DNA of 52,961 nucleotides from Gammaproteobacteria bacterium (lineage in GTDB: Bacteria; Pseudomonadota; Gammaproteobacteria; Pseudomonadales; Azotimanducaceae): positions 1 to 52,961 of the forward strand of contig PAPD01000001.1 of assembly GCA_002708765.1 (NCBI GenBank). The letters run 5' to 3'. Positions 34,319 to 43,548 of this stretch are shown here, one piece after another. A program made the translations under genes and the position numbers. Positions within the stretch are counted from its first letter, which is position 1. Every line of letters starts with the position of its first letter. The notes under the pieces were generated by a model. It saw nothing but the letters and a program-made list of their open reading frames with translations. It was not told where the DNA came from and searched no databases.

Positions 34319-35166
34319 AGATCAATAACCACCCTATATTTTTTCCTTATCTCAGAAATACTGCTTTCAGTCAGACGTGTAATTGCTTCCTGCTTCGCAT
34401 CCCAGGCAACTTCTTCATAAATTTCTTCTAAAGCCTGAAATCGCGCCTTAGAAATTCGCTCAATAAAAACAAGGTGACATCCATATGCAGACTTTATCGG
34501 ACCCAACCAAGTATCTACTTGTTCCTTAAACACCGTCTCGCTAAATTCACCACCAAAGTGGGATGCAATTACACCTTTGGTTTTGTCGGCATAGTTTCTG
34601 TTGAAAACAAATCGATCGCCCAATTCCGATTCACTTCTATCCCTTACGCTTTTCGAAGGAAAGCTTTTCATAGTATTTTGTGCCACCAAACACGCTCCTT
34701 CCCAGCCGCCTCGTTTATCTTTCCCAAAAAAAATATGGGAAAAAGTAATTTTTTGCGGAACAACATATCGTTCCTTATTTAGATCGTAAAACTCTTCAAT
34801 GTTGACTGGAACAAGAGGCTCTGAAGAGCGAGAGAGATATTCGACCTTTTGGACAAGTCTCCTACGGATAATGTAATCCTTCTCGTCAAGCCCTAGCGCT
34901 AAGGCTTCTCGAAATAGCACCTCTTCTCGCACGTACTCCTCTACCAAGCTCTGATATTGTTTCGAAGATAACTTCTCCAGGAATGCTTCGAATTTTTCAG
35001 GTTCAAAGACTTTGGACCGATACTGCATATGAGTGAGGAGCGAATCACGATCAACTTTTATAACTCGGGAATCACTCTCACCAGCCGAATCAATAAACTC
35101 GAAAAGAATGAATATGAACAGGCCAAAGAAAAAAAACTGGACCAAAGGCTGCCTAAAGAAAAACAT
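34315..35166 (-). CDS. PpiC-type (parvulin) peptidyl-prolyl isomerase, membrane anchored
   Basis: 283 aa with one N-terminal membrane anchor (VQFFFFGLFIFILFEFI) and a periplasmic part. The conserved family blocks are REEVLFREALALGLDEKDYIIRRRLVQKVEYL, a parvulin domain starting KITFSHIFF and ending GPIKSAYGCHLVFIERI. It probably assists folding of periplasmic or membrane proteins. It lies one base after the gpsA stop and overlaps the HupE gene by four bases. The PpiC-HupE pairing is common in marine proteobacteria, suggesting the isomerase serves HupE (inference). Confidence 0.88.
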   Translation of the reverse strand: MFFFRQPLVQFFFFGLFIFILFEFIDSAGESDSRVIKVDRDSLLTHMQYRSKVFEPEKFEAFLEKLSSKQYQSLVEEYVREEVLFREALALGLDEKDYIIRRRLVQKVEYLSRSSEPLVPVNIEEFYDLNKERYVVPQKITFSHIFFGKDKRGGWEGACLVAQNTMKSFPSKSVRDRSESELGDRFVFNRNYADKTKGVIASHFGGEFSETVFKEQVDTWLGPIKSAYGCHLVFIERISKARFQALEEIYEEVAWDAKQEAITRLTESSISEIRKKYRVVIDL

Positions 35167-35167
35167 T

Positions 35168-36157
35168 TTACTCGAGTAATTCCTCTATCAGTTCATCGGC
35201 ATCAATTACCGATTCCAAAAATCTGCAGACAGATTTCACAAAGGGCGCATTAATTTTTTTTGAATCAAAGAGCCGATTGAACATTCTTGCCGCATTGACG
35301 CCCTCACTCACCATCACCATTTCTTCGGTAGCCTGTTCTAGACTTTGTCCAGAGCCCAACCGTTCGCCCATCTCCCGATTTCTTCCATAGGGCGAGGTTG
35401 CTGTCACGAAAAGATCCCCTATGCCTGCTGCTGATAAAGCTGTTTCTTTTTGCGCTCCTAATGACGGTAACAAGTTAAACGCTTCCCTATAACCCAGAGC
35501 AAATACAGCCGCTTTTAAATTATCTCCTCCTCGCCCTTCCTTTTTTAATCCGTCAACCACACCGCAGGCTAGAGCAATGACATTCTTAAAGGCACCCCAA
35601 TATTCAGCACCGAGAGAATCAGTTGCAGGGGCTAATTTAAGTGCAGCAGTTGACAAAGACTCAGCAATTTTCTTCGCGACAGAAAAATCAGCGCTAGTTA
35701 CAAGTGCCGAAGTATAGGCCCCTCTAGCAAGCTCAGTTGCTATTGTAGGTCCCATCAGCACACACAATCGAGTTTCCAGTTTCTTATCCAGGAGCTTCCT
35801 TTTCATAGTCTCAGATATCAGTCCATCATCGGGACCCAACCCTTTCGCTAGATCGAGGATAATATGATTATGTGCAAGAAAGGGAATAAGTTCATCAAAA
35901 ACATCCACAACCACGGAAGAGGGCAGTGCCAAAACAATCACCTCGGCTCCAATTACTGTCTCCTCAATGCTCATGGACACAGATAATCCCTTCACCGAAA
36001 TTCCCGGTAAATATTTTTCATTCACTCCCAGATTCTTAACGCTCGTATAGACCTCCTCCTCTACAGTCCATGCCTTAACCATTAATCCATGTTTAATCCA
36101 ATTTCGAGCTAAAGCGGTACCGAAATTTCCTAGCCCCAGCAAGGCTATATTATTCAT
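35168..36157 (-). CDS. gpsA: NAD(P)-dependent glycerol-3-phosphate dehydrogenase
   Basis: 329-aa cytosolic enzyme that reduces dihydroxyacetone phosphate to sn-glycerol-3-phosphate for phospholipid synthesis. N-terminal NAD motif GLGNFG (8-13), MGPTIATELARG, the catalytic-Lys block WGAFKNVIALACG, and C-terminal AAGIGDLFVTATSPYGRNREMG are diagnostic. The frame opens at 36190, but ATG 36157 is chosen: GGGAG lies upstream and the ATG overlaps the stop of the upstream hydrolase gene (ATGA). It is the second gene of a four-gene operon. Confidence 0.96.
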   Translation of the reverse strand: MNNIALLGLGNFGTALARNWIKHGLMVKAWTVEEEVYTSVKNLGVNEKYLPGISVKGLSVSMSIEETVIGAEVIVLALPSSVVVDVFDELIPFLAHNHIILDLAKGLGPDDGLISETMKRKLLDKKLETRLCVLMGPTIATELARGAYTSALVTSADFSVAKKIAESLSTAALKLAPATDSLGAEYWGAFKNVIALACGVVDGLKKEGRGGDNLKAAVFALGYREAFNLLPSLGAQKETALSAAGIGDLFVTATSPYGRNREMGERLGSGQSLEQATEEMVMVSEGVNAARMFNRLFDSKKINAPFVKSVCRFLESVIDADELIEELLE

Positions 36158-37089
36158 TCGATGCTCCCTGAAACTTGATGATCTAACCATTCTATTAGAT
36201 TCCCGATAACTTCATCACGGTTGATTTCATTCAACATTTCGTGACGAGCTCCTAGATAAAAACTCAGCTTAATCTCGTTAACACCTGCGGACCTGTATCT
36301 TTCTATCATATGGTCAATTCCTGCTCGTTTTCTGTGAATCGGGTCTTCTTCTCCAGCCAAGACATGGACTGGAAGTTCATTGGGAATTCGCTCAAGAAGA
36401 TATTTCTCCTGGCTCTCCTTCATCCCCGAGAACATTTCTCTCATCGAATTTGTCGTGAGGACAAACCCGCATTTGACGTCTTCCACATAATCAGCTACCC
36501 GTTCTTTATCTCGAGAAAGCCATTCAAAACCGGTGGAGCCTTCGGTCTCGAATTTCCTGTTTGACTGTCCAAACAGCATTTTCTGGAGTACTTTGCTTTT
36601 TTGATTTCTACCCACCCTTAAAATCTCAAGAAATATAATCATTCTAGTCAGGGAGAATCTAAGTCCTCCGCTGAACCCCGGAGGACCAGAAAGAATAAGG
36701 GCATGGACTGTATCGCCATATAGACAAACGTAATGGCTCGCCAGAGAGGCGCCCATACTATGACCTAGAAGACAAATCTTTGTATTGCTAGTAGTTTCCT
36801 TAATAAATCTATTCAGTTTGTACAAATCAGCTAGTGATCTATTCCAGCCATCATCACCCATATCCCCGGGTTCATTTTTTATTGCTCTTCCGTGCCCCCT
36901 TAAATCATTTGCGAAAACAGAATAACCAGCGGAGTTAAATTTCTGGGCAGCCCACAAATATCTTCCTGTATGCTCTCCCATCCCATGAATAATCTGAACC
37001 ACTCCTTTCGGATTTAGAACCTCTGAGCAAAAGCACGGAACACTATTCCCATCATCAGATTCAAGACTAAAGAATTGCATGGTATCCAT
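36154..37089 (-). CDS. Alpha/beta hydrolase, monoacylglycerol lipase/lysophospholipase-like
   Basis: 311 aa from ATG 37089 (TAGG about seven bases upstream). A longer frame from 37152 has no supporting site; ATG 37080 is a second option. Motifs: IIHGMGEHTGRY (oxyanion), NDLRGHGRA, nucleophile GHSMGAS (Ser111), Asp in AGEEDPIHRKRAG and His in LGARHEML. It matches PldB/MGL-like serine hydrolases that remove acyl chains from glycerolipids. Translational coupling to gpsA (ATGA) fits a role in glycerolipid turnover. It has no signal peptide. Confidence 0.87.
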   Translation of the reverse strand: MDTMQFFSLESDDGNSVPCFCSEVLNPKGVVQIIHGMGEHTGRYLWAAQKFNSAGYSVFANDLRGHGRAIKNEPGDMGDDGWNRSLADLYKLNRFIKETTSNTKICLLGHSMGASLASHYVCLYGDTVHALILSGPPGFSGGLRFSLTRMIIFLEILRVGRNQKSKVLQKMLFGQSNRKFETEGSTGFEWLSRDKERVADYVEDVKCGFVLTTNSMREMFSGMKESQEKYLLERIPNELPVHVLAGEEDPIHRKRAGIDHMIERYRSAGVNEIKLSFYLGARHEMLNEINRDEVIGNLIEWLDHQVSGSIE

Positions 37090-37296
37090 AATTCGCCTAA
37101 AAAATTTTGAATTGGTATTCTCGCAAAGATAGAGAGAGCGTGAAACCGGCAAAAAAACCTGTATATTGCATCAGTAGCGAGCCCATGGAAGCCGAAGCCC
37201 AGGAAATCTGCACTAACGAAAGACAATTGTCAAAAAACCTTAGGACGCCTCCAGTAGGCTAGAATCTACTCAAGTAAAAAACTACCAAGCCTATAT

Positions 37297-38439
37297 ATGT
37301 TGCTAGAACGAGAAAAAATTCGCGAGTGGGCCATGAGAACAACAGGACTCGAAAATTTCGGAATGGATGATTTCTCAGAACCGATGGATATTCTGATCCA
37401 CGATTACCACAAGACAGCAAACCTCAATCGAAAAGGATTTATTGCCGCATGGACTTATCTTCATAGAATGCTAAGCAATAGATTGAGGCTAAACAAAGTC
37501 TGCCATAGCAACAAGGCGTCATGTCAAAGTATCGACCGGCCTATATTTATCGTTGGGCTGCCGCGAACCGGATCTACTATGCTTCACGAAATCATGGATA
37601 TGCATCCGAAACTTCGGGCTCCTCATTTCTGGGAAGCGAGTTTCGTCCCCGACAAGTCCTTTGTAGATATCTTCAGAAAGAAATTCGCACTAGGTCAGAT
37701 AATTTCTTTAAATGCTCTTTCTCCCGGATTTAAAACGGTTCATAAACTAGGAACAGAAAAACCGCATGAATGCATTACGATGCAAGCCCCTTCGATGCGG
37801 TCCATGCAATTTCACGCGGCAAACAATGTGAGAACATATAACAAATGGCTGGCAAAATGCGACTGGAATCCCGCTTACAGATATCATGAAATGTACCTGA
37901 AGTGGCTCCAGGCAATTGATACCAATAATTCTAGGCGCTGGATCCTAAAAGCTCCGGGGCATCTGCTCTCTATTCCAGCCTTATTTTCAACATATCCTGA
38001 TGCAAAAATCATCCAACTTCACAGAAATCCCGTCGAGGTTATCCCGAGCATGGCAAGCCTGTTCTTGCATATTCGAAAACCGTTTACAAAACACATTGAA
38101 GCAAAAGAAATTGGAAGGGACGTCAAAAAGCAATGGCATAGTGCTATCTATTCAACCATGGACTATAGAGCAAATAACCCGTCCAGTGATTCAAAATTTC
38201 TGGATATAAACTACAAAGAGCTAATTTCCGATCCAAGAACTACGATCACTAGAATTCTGAACCATTGTGACATAGCCACCAATGATGAATATGAACGCAC
38301 TATTGATATTTATCTTGAAAATCATCCCAAAGGAAAACACGGCGCCCATACCTATACACTGAGTCAATTTGATTTGACCGCCGATGAAGTGGAATTTCTT
38401 TTCAGAGAATATGAAGCCAAGCACCTCTCCCAAGAATAG
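37297..38439 (+). CDS. Sulfotransferase family protein (long form, 380 aa)
   Basis: PAPS-dependent sulfotransferase fold. The phosphosulfate-binding loop is GLPRTGST (87-94), and the 3'-phosphate-binding segment is QLHRNPVEVIPSMASLF around 245-260. WILKAPGHL precedes it, as in the Stf-type family. These enzymes transfer sulfate to alcohols, lipids or sterol-like acceptors; the acceptor is unknown. It is divergent from the lipase-gpsA operon across a 207-nt region that contains GACAATTGTC (37222-37231). It is followed by a convergent AttH-like gene. Confidence 0.85.
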   Translation: MLLEREKIREWAMRTTGLENFGMDDFSEPMDILIHDYHKTANLNRKGFIAAWTYLHRMLSNRLRLNKVCHSNKASCQSIDRPIFIVGLPRTGSTMLHEIMDMHPKLRAPHFWEASFVPDKSFVDIFRKKFALGQIISLNALSPGFKTVHKLGTEKPHECITMQAPSMRSMQFHAANNVRTYNKWLAKCDWNPAYRYHEMYLKWLQAIDTNNSRRWILKAPGHLLSIPALFSTYPDAKIIQLHRNPVEVIPSMASLFLHIRKPFTKHIEAKEIGRDVKKQWHSAIYSTMDYRANNPSSDSKFLDINYKELISDPRTTITRILNHCDIATNDEYERTIDIYLENHPKGKHGAHTYTLSQFDLTADEVEFLFREYEAKHLSQE

Positions 38440-38459
38440 ACAAACCAAGATCCGAGTTT

Positions 38460-39587
38460 TTACCTTTCGACAAAACCGTCAGTCAGCGCCGTAAACCCTG
38501 CGGGGGCATATGGACCAAAAACTATCTGCTCGAGAACTCCTGTACCTGACCGATTTCCATCTTCCGCGTTAACAATCTGCTGGATGTGCAGATTTTCTGG
38601 TCGAGAGGGATCAAGTTGGTCGGGTTCAAAGCTATCCGAACCAGTTTCCAGCTCTCCTTTCCAAACACCCTGCTTCCATTGCGGATGGCCATAACCTAAA
38701 CCCTTCATCATAAACCTAAGCTTCGGCTGCAAAGTAATGGTTCGAAGGGTTTTATCCAGCCCAACCAAATCAATTTCTGCTGATGCAGCCCATCGGGTAT
38801 TGGGCTCATATTTTATTCTGTGGGAAGCCGACAATTTCTTTACTGATTCGTCAACTATTTGGGTATCTAAATCTCCTACCAAGTGCAATGGAGCCTCTAG
38901 TCCTTCTCTAACCAATGGTTCTCCATTTTGACCGTCGAAAAAAACTGCATGAGATACGTGATCTGACCAGAATAATGGAGCCCAGATGAAACATATTCCC
39001 CCAGGGGGATTAGTGGCACCACCAAGTTCAGGCTCACCCACATTTCGCACACCCCAACTTCTATCTTTGGTGCCCAGACAATCTCCGGCAACAACCTGGA
39101 TTTTTCCACTAGGAACTTCTATCCTTCCTTGCCATTCACCAAATTGGGCGAACCTGGTCGCATCCATAGTCCTGCGTGATCCAGACCATAGGGTTTGACG
39201 CGCTTCCTGAATGGGTTGGGTTCTGGCTTCGAACGTGAGATCGCAAGACAGACCGCTTTCATTTTTATCAAGACAAATTCTGACTCTGCGCATCGGCGCC
39301 GAAACCTCCATTTTGAAGGGACCAATTTCAGTTTCTGTAATATCTCTGGGAATCCGCCTCGACCCAAAAAAACAATATTGACTATCTCCCGGTCGCACAA
39401 CACTAAACGCACAATCCATGATCTCTCTATGCGGGTATATCGCGATTCCAATACCAAAGTAATAGGACGCATCAGCAGAATAACCGTTAAACCAGGTTCT
39501 ATTGTAGAAATTTCTGTCGCTAGTATGGGGTATCGCTAAAGGTTCAGACGTCTGATGCACAGGAAAATCATCTAGCTTAGTTAACAT
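38460..39587 (-). CDS. AttH/CrtC-like lipocalin-fold protein (DUF7064/DUF7065-like)
   Basis: 375 aa. The motif KDRSWGVRNVGEPE and the following FIWAPLFWSDH resemble the two-domain, lipocalin-like AttH/carotenoid-hydratase relatives often found near sterol- or hydrocarbon-related genes. The catalytic role is unknown; a ligand-binding or hydratase-like role for a hydrophobic compound is possible. ATG 39587 (GGGGA upstream) is preferred over a TTG at 39602. No signal peptide is seen. It lies between a sulfotransferase gene and the divergent sodium symporter gene. Confidence 0.7.
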   Translation of the reverse strand: MLTKLDDFPVHQTSEPLAIPHTSDRNFYNRTWFNGYSADASYYFGIGIAIYPHREIMDCAFSVVRPGDSQYCFFGSRRIPRDITETEIGPFKMEVSAPMRRVRICLDKNESGLSCDLTFEARTQPIQEARQTLWSGSRRTMDATRFAQFGEWQGRIEVPSGKIQVVAGDCLGTKDRSWGVRNVGEPELGGATNPPGGICFIWAPLFWSDHVSHAVFFDGQNGEPLVREGLEAPLHLVGDLDTQIVDESVKKLSASHRIKYEPNTRWAASAEIDLVGLDKTLRTITLQPKLRFMMKGLGYGHPQWKQGVWKGELETGSDSFEPDQLDPSRPENLHIQQIVNAEDGNRSGTGVLEQIVFGPYAPAGFTALTDGFVER

Positions 39588-39652
39588 TTTTAATATCCCC
39601 AAAAAGTCTTGGTTGTTCTAATATAAGCAATATAAAAACCATAGCATTAATT

Positions 39653-41212
39653 ATGACTTTAGTTCAGTGGTCCTGGATTTTCCTACTTGCCTACGTCGGC
39701 CTGATGCTCGCTATAGGGGTTTATGCCCAACGAAAAATCAGACATGCCGATGATTTTGCTACGGCCCGAGGATCTTATGGACCATTCTTTTTGGCTTTGG
39801 CATTCGCTGCCTCAACAGCTAGCGGAGCGACCTTTCTGGGATTGCCTGCTTTGTCTTATGAATGGGGAGTAGCTGCTCAGTGGAGTAATTTTCTCTATCC
39901 CATTGGAGTATATGCCGGAGTTCTTATCTCCATGCGTTTAATTGCAACTGCTGGAGATCGATTCGGAAACCGATCAATACCTGAATACCTTGGAGACAGA
40001 TACCAATCAGACGGCATACGGATACTTGTCTCACTTCTCTCGTTAATTCTTTTTTTCTATCTAGCCGGACAGTTGGTATCGGGAATCGTCATGTTTCAAC
40101 TTATGCTAGGATTAGACGAATACTGGGCTCTTGTAATTACCACTGCCGTCCTCCTTTTTTACGTGGTTCTGGGCGGAGCGCATGCCGACATTCTTACCGA
40201 TGGAATGCAGGGAGGCATGATGATTATCCTGGCGATTGTCGTCATTATAATTACCTTACTTGGCATAGGTATAGAAGACGGATTCACTGGGATCATCCGA
40301 AATCTCAGCCAACAAGATGAAAACCTGACCTCACCTTTAAACCCGGATACTCCACTCTATCATTCGTGGTGGTCGGTCTTTGTTATTGCGTTTGCTCACC
40401 TTCCTCTTGGCCTTCTGCCTCACTTAGGGAACAAACTCTGGGCGCTCAAATCCGGCACAGATAAAACGCAATTTATCAAGCTTGCTGCTATTTTCGGACT
40501 TCTGCTTGGAATGATGGGGTTAGGGGGGTTACTTGCTAGAGCTCACTTCGGAACAGACCTATACCTGCCCGGAGCAAATCCGAACCAGGCACTTCCCTTG
40601 TTATTCATGGAACTATTCCCGGTATGGCTTTCTGCTCTTATCGGCGTAGGGATTCTTTCAGCCGTTATGAGCACTGCGGATGGACTGGTCGTGTCATCTT
40701 CTCAGATTATCGCTAATGACATATACAGAAGAACCATTGTCCCAAGATCAAATCTTCAGCTTACAGACGAAAAACTTGACCAGAGGGTCCTTTTAATTTC
40801 CAGAATATCGACAATAGTGATTCTCCTCTTATGCATGGCGCTCGCATGGGCTTTAATGGAAAAAAACGTAGCCTTAATTGTCTGGATCGGAACTGGTGGG
40901 ATGATGGCCGCTTTTGCGGGCCCGCTAGTCGTAGGCGCACTATGGAAAGGCGTCACCAAAGCAGGTGCATATGCCGGACTATTAGCTGGCTTCCTGACCT
41001 TCGTAATTTTTCACTCACAAATAATCAACCCTAACTGGTTCTCACCAGAATCTGGTTTATTTCTGATAGCCGACTGGCTATACAAAGAAGGACCAAACCC
41101 TTATTCCTGTGCCGTACTAGGAGAAATTGTTTCTATCACAGCAACCTTCGGTGTCTCTTCCTTTTCGAAGGAACTTCCAGAAAATCACCTAAAGGCCCTA
41201 TTTTCTAGTTAA
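39653..41212 (+). CDS. Sodium:solute symporter family transporter
   Basis: 519 aa with about 13 transmembrane helices. The pattern DDFATARGSYGPFFLALAFAASTASGATFLGLPAL near the start, ILFFYLAGQLVSGIVMFQLM and SAVMSTADGLVVSSSQIIANDIYR in the middle are typical of SSS (PutP/PanF-like) transporters. It takes up an organic solute with sodium, fitting a marine habitat; the solute is unknown. Its stop codon lies in the loop of the hairpin at 41191-41222. Confidence 0.92.
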   Translation: MTLVQWSWIFLLAYVGLMLAIGVYAQRKIRHADDFATARGSYGPFFLALAFAASTASGATFLGLPALSYEWGVAAQWSNFLYPIGVYAGVLISMRLIATAGDRFGNRSIPEYLGDRYQSDGIRILVSLLSLILFFYLAGQLVSGIVMFQLMLGLDEYWALVITTAVLLFYVVLGGAHADILTDGMQGGMMIILAIVVIIITLLGIGIEDGFTGIIRNLSQQDENLTSPLNPDTPLYHSWWSVFVIAFAHLPLGLLPHLGNKLWALKSGTDKTQFIKLAAIFGLLLGMMGLGGLLARAHFGTDLYLPGANPNQALPLLFMELFPVWLSALIGVGILSAVMSTADGLVVSSSQIIANDIYRRTIVPRSNLQLTDEKLDQRVLLISRISTIVILLLCMALAWALMEKNVALIVWIGTGGMMAAFAGPLVVGALWKGVTKAGAYAGLLAGFLTFVIFHSQIINPNWFSPESGLFLIADWLYKEGPNPYSCAVLGEIVSITATFGVSSFSKELPENHLKALFSS

Positions 41213-41222
41213 CAGGGCCTTT
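41191..41222. terminator. Shared hairpin terminator between convergent genes
   Basis: AAAGGCCCT (41191-41199) and AGGGCCTTT (41214-41222) are perfect nine-base inverted arms with a 14-base loop. The stem ends in A3/T3 on both strands, so it can serve the sodium symporter (plus) and the PNPOx-fold gene (minus). There is no longer T tract after either arm. It is the only strong hairpin I found at a gene end in this window. Confidence 0.6.
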
Positions 41223-41229
41223 GACTGTC

Positions 41230-41832
41230 CTAAACTTCGTACCTTGGATCTAGTCCTTTTTCTTTTCTGAGTTTATTCATTCTTTCTTTGTCAACTCCAA
41301 GAGGCTCTCCGAGTTCACCCTCTTCAGCCACTCCTGCCATATGTTTACCGGCAGTCTTTGCGTTGTACATAATTTTTTTCGTGGGAGTTACAGCAAGTAT
41401 TATTCTGAGAGGAGAGTCCAAAAGACTGTAGAAAAAATCTTCCCCTTCCTGGTTATCTGGATTGCCTTTTTTAGATAACGCGGAATAAAACCATTTTTTT
41501 GTATCATCATCCTGAAAAAATTCTCCTGTTCCCTTGAAGGTGATTGCCCCACCGGGCAGATCCGAAGCAGACCCTGCAGGGTAGCTTTGGGAACTCACAT
41601 TAACGGATACTCGATTATCTCTTCGAATGGCTGCAGTCCGATGTCTATGCTCTGAAAAGGTTATCCATATCTTACCTTCATGCCAGACAAAGGCATGAGT
41701 AACTCCAACCGGCCAACCATCTTTTGTTCCCCACATCAATACCGCCTCTGAAGCTGTTGTCATCAACTGATCGACTTCATCATCATTAAAGGGATAGATA
41801 GAAACCATTTCATGATCATGAGTTTTAGCCAT
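41230..41832 (-). CDS. Pyridoxamine 5'-phosphate oxidase-fold (FMN/F420-binding) protein
   Basis: 200 aa with a split-barrel flavin-binding fold: EAVLMWGTKDGWPVGVTHAFVWHEGKIWITFSEHRHRTAAIRRDNRVSV covers the usual strands, and GGAITFKGTGEFF and LDSPLRIILAVTPTKKIMYN follow. It is not PdxH by sequence; the group includes F420- or FMN-linked reductases and heme-degrading relatives. GGGAG precedes the ATG by seven bases. It lies 67 nt downstream of the crotonase gene, probably in one transcript. Confidence 0.8.
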   Translation of the reverse strand: MAKTHDHEMVSIYPFNDDEVDQLMTTASEAVLMWGTKDGWPVGVTHAFVWHEGKIWITFSEHRHRTAAIRRDNRVSVNVSSQSYPAGSASDLPGGAITFKGTGEFFQDDDTKKWFYSALSKKGNPDNQEGEDFFYSLLDSPLRIILAVTPTKKIMYNAKTAGKHMAGVAEEGELGEPLGVDKERMNKLRKEKGLDPRYEV

Positions 41833-41899
41833 TTTTATTCTCCCTTACTTGTTTGCACTGAGCATATCACAAATCTAATATCCATCTAGATAGCATAGT

Positions 41900-42694
41900 T
41901 TATTTCCCTATAAATTCCGGGGACGACTTTGATATAAAAGATTTGACACCTATCTTAAAATCTTCTGATTTGAAGAGATTCATGACAGACATAAGAACAT
42001 GATGAGAATGACTCTCAAAATCCTGGGTAAGTCCATGCCTGAATAATCTCTTCATTTCCTGAATCGCAAGGGGGGCATTGGACGCAATTCTGTCCGCCCA
42101 GTTATTTACAACTTCAGCAAATTCAACATCCGGTATTACCTTGTTAACCAGTCCGAAAGACTCAGCTTGACTCGCGCTCAGATTCTCTCCCAGCATTGCT
42201 ATCTCACATGCTTTGGCCCATCCCAGCAATCTGGGCAAGTACCACGTTCCGCCACTCTCCGGGATCACTCCCATCCTCGCAAACCCCGGCATCAATATAG
42301 CGCTGTCCGACATGAGTCTTATGTCACAGCCTAATGCCAAGTCTAATCCGTAACCCGCTGCCGGACCATTTACGGCAGCAATTACCGGAGTATCTATTCG
42401 TTGGAGAGTTACAGTACATATTTCTCTTGTTGAATAATGACGAGCCCCAGCGTTTGCCAAGCCGGACCCCCCAATCCCTTCACCAGCTGCTGCTTGTTTT
42501 AAATCCAGACCGGAACAAAAACCCTTGCCTTCTCCGGAAAGCACAATGACACGGGCTTCTCTATCTTCATCAGCTTTTTTTAATTCCTCGTTCAAAGCTA
42601 ACAACATTTCCGAAGTTATGGCATTCATGACCTTGGGCCTGTTTAATTTAATCCACCGAACATTTGCTCGATTTTCTACAATCACTTCACTCAT
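41900..42694 (-). CDS. Enoyl-CoA hydratase/isomerase (crotonase) family protein
   Basis: 264 aa. The oxyanion region is NGPAAGYGLDLALGCDIRLM, followed by ARMGVIPESGGTWYLPRLLG. A Glu (E146) stands at the position used by PaaG-type isomerases, whereas the hydratase Glu of crotonase (QPE block) is replaced by Gly and its partner by Asp118. An isomerase or atypical hydratase is thus as likely as a standard hydratase. The frame opens at 42727; ATG 42694 is preferred because it starts the family-like MSEVIVENR with a GA-rich site upstream. It probably acts on CoA esters made by the acyl-CoA dehydrogenase. Confidence 0.88.
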   Translation of the reverse strand: MSEVIVENRANVRWIKLNRPKVMNAITSEMLLALNEELKKADEDREARVIVLSGEGKGFCSGLDLKQAAAGEGIGGSGLANAGARHYSTREICTVTLQRIDTPVIAAVNGPAAGYGLDLALGCDIRLMSDSAILMPGFARMGVIPESGGTWYLPRLLGWAKACEIAMLGENLSASQAESFGLVNKVIPDVEFAEVVNNWADRIASNAPLAIQEMKRLFRHGLTQDFESHSHHVLMSVMNLFKSEDFKIGVKSFISKSSPEFIGK

Positions 42695-42858
42695 TATTTT
42701 TCTCTTCTTGAAGGCTAAACCATCCAATCACAACACAGATTAGATTTAAAAGTCACTACCCAAAAATAGAACCAAGCCCTAAAGTGCTCATATCCCAAAA
42801 TAAATGCTCAAAAAGGAAGGATCGTGCTACGCTGAAGAGAAAATCGTGAGTTAATTCT

Positions 42859-43512
42859 ATGTCCTTAAAAGTAATCGGGGCGGGTTTCGGTCGAACAGGG
42901 ACCTTGTCCATGAAGCTAGCTCTGGAAGAGCTCGGCATTTCCAAGTGTTATCACATGATAGAGGTCCGTGAAAACCAGAACCACGCAAAGATGTGGATGG
43001 AAGCAAAAGCGACTAGGAAAACCGACTGGCTACTTCTTTTTAAAGGTTATCAAGCCTCGGTCGACTGGCCTTCATGTAACTTCTGGCGAGAACAAGCATA
43101 TCAGTTTCCGGACAGCAAAATACTCCTGACCAGAAGAGATCCCGAGAAATGGTATGAAAGTATAATGAAAACCATTTACCCCAGCTCGAAAAAATACGCT
43201 GAGTCAGAAAACCCTGACGAAAAAGCCTTCGGGCACTGGGCAATGGAAATGATCTGGAGACCAGTGTTCGAAGACCGAATGGAAGACAGATCCTTTGTCA
43301 TAGGAAAATTCGAAAAACATAACCAAGCAGTCATCGACGAAGTACCGAAAGATAGACTTCTGGTTTTCGAAGCCAGCCAAGGATGGGAACCGCTTTGTGA
43401 ATTTTTAGAACTTCCGGTGCCAGGCATTCCTTTCCCAAGAGTTAATACTACAGAACAATTTCTCTCTTCTTCAAAATTATCAGCACGCAAAACAGCTGAG
43501 AAAGGAATCTGA
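42859..43512 (+). CDS. Sulfotransferase family protein (short form, 217 aa)
   Basis: A compact P-loop sulfotransferase with GAGFGRTGTLSMKLALEELG at the start and the 3'-phosphate segment TRRDPEKWYESIM in the middle, the pattern of small Sulfotransfer_4-type proteins often mis-labelled as dehydrogenases. It has no detectable relation to the 380-aa copy beyond the fold. The acceptor is unknown. It is divergent from the crotonase gene and ends 36 nt before the convergent EthA-like BVMO gene. Confidence 0.85.
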   Translation: MSLKVIGAGFGRTGTLSMKLALEELGISKCYHMIEVRENQNHAKMWMEAKATRKTDWLLLFKGYQASVDWPSCNFWREQAYQFPDSKILLTRRDPEKWYESIMKTIYPSSKKYAESENPDEKAFGHWAMEMIWRPVFEDRMEDRSFVIGKFEKHNQAVIDEVPKDRLLVFEASQGWEPLCEFLELPVPGIPFPRVNTTEQFLSSSKLSARKTAEKGI

Positions 43513-43548
43513 AACTAGTCCAGCCTACCAATCAAAAGTAGGAGCATA

